Assembly (NCBI GenBank): GCA_030849805.1
Contig: JASANZ010002239.1
Location: forward strand, 30,932 to 94,931
DNA: 64,000 bases
Source: Sergeia podlipaevii
Lineage: Eukaryota; Euglenozoa; Kinetoplastea; Trypanosomatida; Trypanosomatidae
Reading direction: 5' to 3'
Position 1 is the first letter of the stretch. Every line of letters begins with the position of its first letter. Of the stretch, positions 57,164-64,000 are shown piece after piece. Below the pieces are notes generated by a model. The model worked only from the letters and a program-made list of their open reading frames with translations, ran no database searches and was not told the origin of the DNA. Made by a program: the position numbers and the translations under genes.

Positions 57164-57961
57164 CTACAGCTGATCAAGTAGCGCCTGCTGTAGTTCAAAT
57201 GTGCGTGATGTATCGTGTGTGCGAAGCCTGGCACCCCCAGAAGTAGCCGGTCGAGGAGAGCGATGAGATCGCTTGTGTTGTTGCCGGTCGTGTTGGTGGC
57301 TGCGAGCAGTAGAGGAAGATCCGGAGCGCAGCACTGCAACCGCGTGACTGGCCTTACCGGGCTGATGTGGTGCTGTCATCGTCTTTGCCGCCTCATGCAA
57401 AGATGCGTCCTGCATCATAGTCTCAGAGGCCCCCAGCCGCTGCAGCTCTGTCTCCACCGCCGCAAGCCTCTCCAGCAAGGTGGCCCTCTCATTTAGCAGT
57501 CTGGATACGGCAGCCTGCTTTCTAGCGGTGATGGCACCGCCACCACCGCGTTGTGCCCCACTGGAATGTGCGTGCAGGGAGCATGCAGCGCCAGCAGTTC
57601 CATCAGGGAGTAAGCTACGCCTCATGTGCAGCAGAGGAAACAAAGATGAGGCTGTCTCAATACCCTGAAGCTGTGTGCTAGCTAGTCGCATTGAGGCGCA
57701 CATCGTATGGTTACCTTCGCTCTCCCCCTCCACCTCCCCCTCCTTCACGTTCGCATCCTCTACCACATCAGCATCCGTTGCCAACGTTTGTTCTGTGCGG
57801 TTTTGCAAAAGACGTCCGCCGCAGTGATAACAAAAAGTTAACAGTTTCGCTAGGCATGCGTCCCAATTCTCCTCCGGTGCTGTCGCTGTCGCCTCTGTCA
57901 CGACCTCAGCGCATAAGACGCCACAGTGTGGGCATCTCGTACGGACGGTGCTGTCATACAT
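57164..57961 (-). CDS. Small zinc-ribbon protein with coiled coil, unknown function
   Basis: A 265-residue protein from an ATG at 57961. Two CxxC pairs, CPHC (about residues 10-13) and CYHC (about 44-47), fit a zinc-ribbon or rubredoxin-type knuckle formed across a short helix. An acidic linker follows, then a low-complexity stretch, a helix with heptad character near 150-175 (AVSRLLNERATLLERLAAVETELQRL) and a basic tail rich in Ser, His and Arg. The layout could suit a nucleic-acid-associated or scaffold factor, but I recognise no family. The gene is flanked by the large gene-free tract upstream, so its 5' UTR may be very long or its promoter context unusual. Confidence 0.7.
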   Translation of the reverse strand: MYDSTVRTRCPHCGVLCAEVVTEATATAPEENWDACLAKLLTFCYHCGGRLLQNRTEQTLATDADVVEDANVKEGEVEGESEGNHTMCASMRLASTQLQGIETASSLFPLLHMRRSLLPDGTAGAACSLHAHSSGAQRGGGGAITARKQAAVSRLLNERATLLERLAAVETELQRLGASETMMQDASLHEAAKTMTAPHQPGKASHAVAVLRSGSSSTARSHQHDRQQHKRSHRSPRPATSGGARLRTHDTSRTFELQQALLDQL

Positions 57962-58878
57962 ATAATATTGAAGAAAACTATCTACCTATGTTAAATGCAC
58001 TGACGGATACCTCGTCCTACTTTTAGATCCTCTCGTCTTCTTTCCACTCTATAGCAGCAGTAGAAAAACAAGGCACACGTTCTGGCCCTTATAGCCAAAA
58101 AAAAAGGTCCCCCTTTTATGCAATACGGTAGGGGGCGTACAGCTACATACCCATAAAAAAAAAAAAAAAAAAGAGAAGAAAGCAAAGAAAGCATGCGTAC
58201 ATTTGTATTGAGTGTCCCACAACAAAGTAATAACAATAATAATGTTGTAAAAAGAGATACAAGGGCATATCAGGTCATGCCTTCGTACATACATAAAAAG
58301 AGATTGTAAAAAAAAAAAAAGAAGAATGAGAGATGAGGACCTTAAATAATAATAAAAAACTATCCTCTATCTATCTCTCTCTCTCTTTTGCTCTTCTTTT
58401 CCTAACCAAACACTTTGTTTGTGGTCTGTTGCTGTAGTTTATTAACCTCGCTTCTTCACAAAGCATAGCCTCCAAAGAATACAAAATAATAATAAAAAAA
58501 TTTTTTAAAAAAAAAAGTGAACAACAAGCACACATAAACCTTTCACATCAAATTGGTTAAGAGAGTAGCATATATATGTATTCTCCTGTCTCTATTCTTT
58601 CTTCTTCTTCTTCTTCTCCGCCCACTTTCCGACTCATTTTCTTTCCCTCAATTGCACTGCATATTCGCTTCCGATACGTTCTTGGAAGAGGGGGGAGCAG
58701 GCATATACATATATAAATACATATGCAACAAGTTGGTTAGAAGAATGCGCGTGCATATCGACATATACAAATATATCAAGAGAAATGGGAAAAAAAAACA
58801 TAACACCGTCAACATAATAATAAAAATAATAATAATAAGCAACAGGTGAAAAGGCCGTTTCTTTTTGTCATACCGCCT

Positions 58879-58896
58879 CCCCCCCCCCCCCCCCCC
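58879..58896. repeat. Poly-C run, 18 bases
   Basis: An uninterrupted run of C on the plus strand (G on the coding strand) inside the large gene-free tract. Confidence 0.9.
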
Positions 58897-59935
58897 GCCT
58901 TAGCAAGACATAATAATAATGTGCCCCGTCCTCTCGCCCCTAATCCTTTTACTGCCTCTTTGTGTTTTCTTCTATTTTCAATCTTCTTTATCGAGCAACT
59001 ACACTTCAGTTTTCGATCAATTTTTTCCCCCACGTTTTTTTTTTGCCACTCCTCTCATCCTAGCATGTCTTGAGTCTGCACGCTCGATCATCCTCTCTTC
59101 TCCTCTTATCTCTCTCTCTCTCCCTCCCTCCCAGAATACTAACACCTACAAGTGTGAGATGTTCAACACAAAAAGAAAAGGCAAAAAAAAAAATGTAACA
59201 AGGAATTATTGGAATAATAATAATAATAATAATAGTAAAAAGGGAGAGGGAGAGAGAAGAGAGGAAAAAAATGAAAACTGTGTGCTTGAAAAGTAGCATC
59301 GCCAGGGGAGTTTGTGCGTGTATGTGAGTATATGTGGAACGGAGATGTTGTTGTTGTTGTTGTTGTTGTTTGTGTGTGTGTGTGTGTGTGTGCATATGGA
59401 CCTTGCGCCACTCCGCATAATATCTTCATTTATGTGTGCATTCACCAACAAGTTTCAATGAGTACGCACAGTTCTCAGCACCATCCTATTTCAAAGTAAA
59501 AAAAAAAATATGATCTTAGATAAAGCAAGAGAAAAAAAAGAGAAAAATAAATTTCCATCACACACAAACACACACTCCCCCTCCCCTGGGCAGTAGCGTA
59601 TGGACGCATAAACGTAGACGGACTTCTATCAAGTTCCGCCGCATTGAGCGCAGGAGATGGAAGAAAAAAAAAAGCACATAAAAGTCCAAAAGCCCCAGCA
59701 GGATATTCAATCATGTAAAGGAAAAAAAAAGAAAAAAAAAATAACAGAAGCTCCTCATCTGTGTTAGATGGTCTTCCTTTATCTTTCCTTCTTACTCAAT
59801 GTTGTACTTCTCTATTTTGTTTTCCGTTCCTCGCGCCGCGGACATTTGCGTCGTCGCATGTCTTGCATATGCCTGTTTTGCTTGATATGTTTCCTTTTCC
59901 TCATTTATATATCCCTGCGAGTCATGTCAGAATTA

Positions 59936-59936
<1 letters not shown>

Positions 59937-59963
<27 letters not shown>
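59937..59963. repeat. (GTT)n microsatellite
   Basis: About nine GTT units on the plus strand (AAC on the coding strand). A shorter (GTT)n followed by (GT)n lies at 59347-59392. Confidence 0.88.
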
Positions 59964-59966
<3 letters not shown>

Positions 59967-62203
59967 GTTTTTCATTTCATTTTTTTTGTTGTTTTGAAGA
60001 TTCCTTAAGCGCGCATCAGGCTTCCTCAATGAGAGGCCCCCCCCCCTCCTTCATATAGCTCGTAAGAAAATAATAATAGTAGCACAAAAAAAAAAAAGAC
60101 ATGTCATACCTATTTTGACTTCACTGCCCCTATGTTATTAAGATGTTGGGTGCTTCAGCCTCATCTTTTCTTTTCTTTCTATTTTTCTCTTTTTTTAAAA
60201 AAAAAAGTTACAGTATCAATCTTTATATGTGTGTGTGTATGTATATATGTTTAAACTGTGCGATAAAGCTTTCTTTACAACGACGAAAGAAGAAAGAGGT
60301 GTCTCTCCACATAAGTAGAAGAGGGAATCATAGAAGTGATGGCTCGTTGTTAAGAGTTGTTGCTTTTGGTGTTGTATTTTTTTAAAAAAAAAAAAAGAGA
60401 GAGAAAGAATGCGCGACACACTCAACAACAACAAATAAACAACATAAAAAGAGAAGGAGAATCAACTTAAGGAAAAAAAGAGAACACATAAGCAACAAAG
60501 GGACAACACAATACGAACGGAGCGTATCAGCAAACAACAACAACATTAAAAAGAAAAGAGAAGAAGGAAAAGAAAAGAAAGATGAAAGGAGCCCTCACTA
60601 AAATATTGAAAGAGAGTACACAGAAAACAAAGAAAAAAAAGCCCGCAGAAGATGCGAAGATATATGTACGCACACGCACACGCACACACACAGACACAGA
60701 CACAGACAACATTTCTTTTTCTTCACTCTACATGCTTCCTTCTTCTCGCTCTCAAAAAAACATACAAGAAAAAGAGAAGAGAGGGAAAGAAAAAAAAAAC
60801 TCACAAAAACAACTGTCAAAAGAAGAAGAAAGAGAGGGAGGCCTCCTTCCTTCGTCTCTGCAACTCCGCCTCGCTCACCTACCAACCTGCACACATGCAC
60901 ACACACACACTCATCAGAACACATACAAACAAAAACGCAATCAGTAACGCAGGAAGAAGAAGAAGAAGAAATACACGTCAATATGTATATATATAGCATT
61001 TGTGGAACAATAATAATAAAATTAGAAAGAATGCACAGAGAAACACATGCTTTCGACAACTATAAGCATGTGTTTCAAATATCAACTCCTGTGGCTACAA
61101 TACATTTCACCATCTATGTGACACACACACACTCACACACACCCCACCCTCATTCTCAACCCACTATTATCTAATATCCACCCCTTATCTCTTTATCTTT
61201 TTTTATCCCATGCTTTTTGTTATCATTATTATCATTATTATTATTTTCCTCCCCTCTTCTCTTTTCCTCACAATAATAAACCAAGAAAAAAAAAAGAAGA
61301 GCAATAAAATAAAAATAAAAATAAAGTTTGTCACGATCACAGAATGCTAGAAGTGAGGCAATACGTGCCTACCGCTACAAAAACAAAAAGAAAAGAAAAA
61401 AAAAAAAAATTGCATACACATAAACGTTTCTTCCACCTCGCCCTCATACTGGATGCACAAAAGAAAAAAAAACATCATCATTTCATCCAAATCTTTTTTT
61501 TTTCTTTTTTCTTTTTTTTTTTTTTCCTCAGCCTCTACATACGGGTAAACAAACAAAAACAAAAAAACAAAAATAAAGATAATAATAAAAGTTCAAAAGA
61601 CGTGGTATTATCTTTGCGGGTAAAAAGAAGAAGAAGAAGCGTTTCCGATCGAGCAGCAGAGAGTTGTTTAAAAAAAAAAAAAAAATAGGAGGGGAAGAAA
61701 GAAAAATAGAATTTTAAAGAAAAATAGAAAAGAAAATGAAAATGAAATCACGGCGCATCACTCAATATTTTCTCTCTTCTAATCAATACCCTCGTGCACC
61801 CCCCTCCCTAAATACCCGTCACAAACATAACTTCGACGGACAGAGCCAAGTGGAAAGTGAAAAAAAAAAAAAGAGAGAGAAAAGAAAAAAAAAAAAATAG
61901 AAACTGATAATGGTAGCTTTACACTCTTTCTTTTTCTCTCTTGCTCCTCTTCGTGCATTCCTCTCCTCCCACTCCCTCCGCCTTCGCCGTCTCTCACTCC
62001 TTGCTTTTAAACCTCCACAGTCCGTTTCTTCTTCTTCTTCTTTTTCTTCTTTTTTTTTTTCTCCACCAACTCCTCCCCTCCCCCAAACCCCCTTTCTTTT
62101 ATTTTTTTTTTCCAACTACTTAACCAGCCCAATGCACAGATAGGTGCTCGCTCGCTCTCCCGCGTGTGTGTGCATGCAAGTCCCTGTTTCAGCACCTCTA
62201 TCA

Positions 62204-63097
62204 TCACATAGAAGTAATGGCATTCTTCACCTGATTCGCATTTACAGGCTCTGGCACCACACCACGACTGAGCTGCGCGGGATCCCAGTCCACCTGGAAC
62301 CACGGGTGCTCAATCACGCCACGCAACGTTATGCGCTTAAGAGGGTCTGTGGTCAGCATCTTCGCAATCAGGTCCTTCGCGTCTGGCGAGAAGTGCCGTG
62401 CCATGCGGTATTCACCGCGTTCAATCTTGGTAAAGAGAGCATTAACATTCTCATCGTCAAAGGGAAGGTACCCGGCGAGCATTACAAAGAGCACTACGCC
62501 ACAACTCCAGACATCGGCCAGCAGGCCATCGTACCCCTGCTCACGCAACACCTCAGGCGCAACGTAGTTGGGTGTACCGCACACAGTCTGCAGCATCGTA
62601 TTTCCGTTGGCGCCGTTCGAACGCTGTAGGTTACTGAGACCAAAGTCAGAGATCTTGAGAGTATCGTTGGCATCAAGAAGAAGGTTTTCCGGCTTCAAGT
62701 CACGATGTGCGATACCCTGGTGATGGCAATATGATATACCGCAGATCAACTGATGGAAGTAGTTACGCGCGGTCTTCTCGTCAAAGCGCTTCGCACTGGC
62801 AATCTTCTCAAAGAGCTCTCCTCCCGTAACAAGCTCGAGCACGAGATAGATATGATTGCTGGTCTGCATCACCTCATGAAGTTCAATAATGTTCGGTTGA
62901 CGTAGCATCTTCATCACGGCAATCTCACGCTTTAGCTGCTCCTCCATGCGCTCTCGCACCAGCTGCTCTTTGTCTATCACTTTCACTGCCCACTGTTTAC
63001 CTGTCTCAGTATCCGTAGCAAGTTTCACCTTTGAAAAGTTGCCAGTGCCGAGCGTGCGGCCGAGCTCATACTTACCAAGACGCTTCGGGGGGCCCAT
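62204..63097 (-). CDS. CIPK/CAMK-like serine/threonine protein kinase
   Basis: A 297-residue kinase. The ATG at 63097 (MGPPKRLGKYELG) is preferred to an upstream ATG at 63166 because the fold begins at once. All catalytic features are present: glycine-rich loop GTGNFSKV (17-24), Lys 39 in AVKV, HRDLKPEN (131-138), DFG (151-153), a long activation loop with Thr 171 or Thr 175 before the GTPNYVAPE sequence (APE 190-192), and DVWSCGVVLF. The GTPNYVAPE and LPFDDENVN blocks are typical of the CAMK group, closest in feel to CIPK/SnRK3 and SNF1-related kinases. The usual regulatory tail of CIPKs (NAF and PPI motifs) is absent: only about 30 residues follow the HPWF box. An activity regulated by other subunits or by upstream kinases is an inference. 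It is the most upstream gene seen in the unit. Confidence 0.97.
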   Translation of the reverse strand: MGPPKRLGKYELGRTLGTGNFSKVKLATDTETGKQWAVKVIDKEQLVRERMEEQLKREIAVMKMLRQPNIIELHEVMQTSNHIYLVLELVTGGELFEKIASAKRFDEKTARNYFHQLICGISYCHHQGIAHRDLKPENLLLDANDTLKISDFGLSNLQRSNGANGNTMLQTVCGTPNYVAPEVLREQGYDGLLADVWSCGVVLFVMLAGYLPFDDENVNALFTKIERGEYRMARHFSPDAKDLIAKMLTTDPLKRITLRGVIEHPWFQVDWDPAQLSRGVVPEPVNANQVKNAITSM

Positions 63098-63811
63098 ATT
63101 ACTTAGTAATTTTTCGTTTTCGTTTTGCAAAACGAGGTGTATGTGCTTTCGTAGATAGTAGAGCAAATGTATATGTCTATATAAAAATCTTTTCCAAAAT
63201 CTACTACTCCTAGCAGTACGCGAAACGCAACCTTCTTTCTGACTGTGAAACTTTTTTGTTGCTTTTCCTTATTCCCCCTTTTTCCCCTTTCCTTTCCAGC
63301 GTGTGTATGATGTGTATTCCTCTGCCGTAAAGGACTTTGCTTTTGTCGCGTATGAAGCAAAGTAAGGCTAGAGAAGATAAAATACAAGTATGTACGACCG
63401 AACCTATTAGGAAGAGATGTTTCTCTCACTCACTCACTCACTCACTTACTCACTCACCCACTGGAGTACTTCTAGATAGATAGACTTGTTGTTGATGTTC
63501 ACTAATATATATAAGGCACTTCACGCAAGTAGAAAAAAAAAAAATAGCATTTATATGGATAGGAAAAAAGAATTGATAATAATAAAAGCAATACAACAGA
63601 AAAGTCTCCTCACTCTATATTGTGTAATACAAAAACGACAGAGAAAAAAAGGCATCACATCCACAGCAAACTATACTGCTTTCTCCTCTCCAAAACGCAT
63701 CATCATTAATATTATTGATCGCTTTTTATTAAAATGAACTTCTTGACTATCGTGGCATAGAAGTCAAGTAAATGTAAAAAAAAAAAAAAGAATCAAATAC
63801 AAGAAACAAAC

Positions 63812-63843
<32 letters not shown>

Positions 63844-64000
63844 ATACTACTCATCGCGTTTCTCTGCCTGTGTGTCTGGCACAAAAGGAGGGAAAAAAAA
63901 GGAAAGAGAGAGAGAGAGAGAGAAAGTGAGAAGAGCATATTAAATCACAAGTGCGTCTGCAACACGCACGACTCTGATTCATCACCCCCCTCCCCCCCCC
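63098..64000. other. Right-edge sequence, no gene seen
   Basis: About 900 bases upstream of the kinase gene. It has a CACT tetranucleotide repeat (63425-63457), A-runs, an AT repeat followed by GTAT units (63811-63846), a GA tract (63904-63926) and a C-rich end (63984-64000). No gene is supported; it may continue as a 5' region or spacer beyond the window. Confidence 0.6.
63425..63457. repeat. (CACT)n tetranucleotide repeat
   Basis: About eight CACT units, with one TACT variant, on the plus strand upstream of the kinase gene. Confidence 0.88.

Larger units (their letters stand above)
57962..62203. other. 4.2 kb gene-free low-complexity tract
   Basis: The longest stretch without a supported gene. 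It is filled with homopolymers and microsatellites: A-runs, an 18-base C-run (58879-58896), AAT triplets (58824-58839, 59217-59233), GTT triplets (59347-59370, 59937-59963), CA/GT repeats (59369-59392, 60667-60708), AAG-type triplets (60957-60969) and alternating purine and pyrimidine blocks. No open frame in either direction looks protein-like, and I see no complete tRNA or snoRNA. On the coding strand it includes the 3' UTR of the kinase gene and the 5' region of the zinc-ribbon gene. Confidence 0.6.

Noticed and set aside
60598..61059. 153-codon minus-strand frame in the gene-free tract
   Set aside because: Composition is runs of Cys, Val, Ser, Leu and Phe produced by CA, GT and A-run microsatellites.
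63984..64000. C-rich window end as a possible telomere-proximal tract
   Set aside because: It does not contain the kinetoplastid telomere repeat (TTAGGG/CCCTAA), only C-runs with one T, like other spacer homopolymers in the window.

Overview
The window looks like nuclear DNA of a trypanosomatid (Kinetoplastea, Euglenozoa). All confidently called genes lie on the minus strand, none needs an intron, and they are separated by A/T-rich, homopolymer-rich spacers of 0.5-1.6 kb. Several spacers carry pyrimidine tracts (on the minus strand) ending in AG just before the start codon, as expected for polycistronic transcription with spliced-leader trans-splicing. The gene set fits: a Nopp44/46-like nucleoplasmin-fold protein with an RGG tail, a single-domain Pin1, a radial-spoke RSPH9 and a PIF1 helicase. 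The coding DNA is less GC-rich than I would expect for Leishmania and carries many microsatellites; I cannot name the genus. The identifications rest on recognising family motifs by eye.

Transcription runs from high to low coordinates. In that order: a compact CIPK/CAMK-like protein kinase (62.2-63.1 kb); a 4.2 kb gene-free low-complexity tract; a small zinc-ribbon protein; a WD40 protein of the DCAF6/DCAF8/WDTC1 type; a DEPDC5/Iml1 homologue (GATOR1); radial spoke RSPH9; a giant PA200/Blm10-type proteasome activator ending in YYA; a 2012-residue protein that seems to hold a degenerate large-GTPase fold; a large coiled-coil protein with a Val/Pro-rich tail; an unknown nuclear-looking 746-residue protein; three tandem nucleoplasmin-like (NPL) paralogues with three different tails; the Fe-S assembly protein CIA2; a PIF1 helicase with a C-terminal PIN-like nuclease domain; a Pin1-type prolyl isomerase; an SSB-like OB-fold protein; a four-pass membrane protein; a Sel1-repeat protein; and a P5A-type ATPase cut off by the left edge of the window.

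The genes do not form one pathway, as is normal for a trypanosomatid transcription unit. Themes are protein quality control (PA200, DCAF-like receptor, Pin1, the P5A dislocase), nutrient signalling (Iml1, kinase), nucleolar or chromatin chaperones (the NPL trio), genome maintenance (PIF1-PIN, SSB-like) and the flagellum (RSPH9). The items most worth a second look are the PIF1-PIN fusion, the NPL array, the pseudo-GTPase candidate, the in-frame triplet expansions (including runs of tyrosine) in the large proteins, a G-quadruplex-prone spacer at 14.2 kb and the 4.2 kb gene-free tract.
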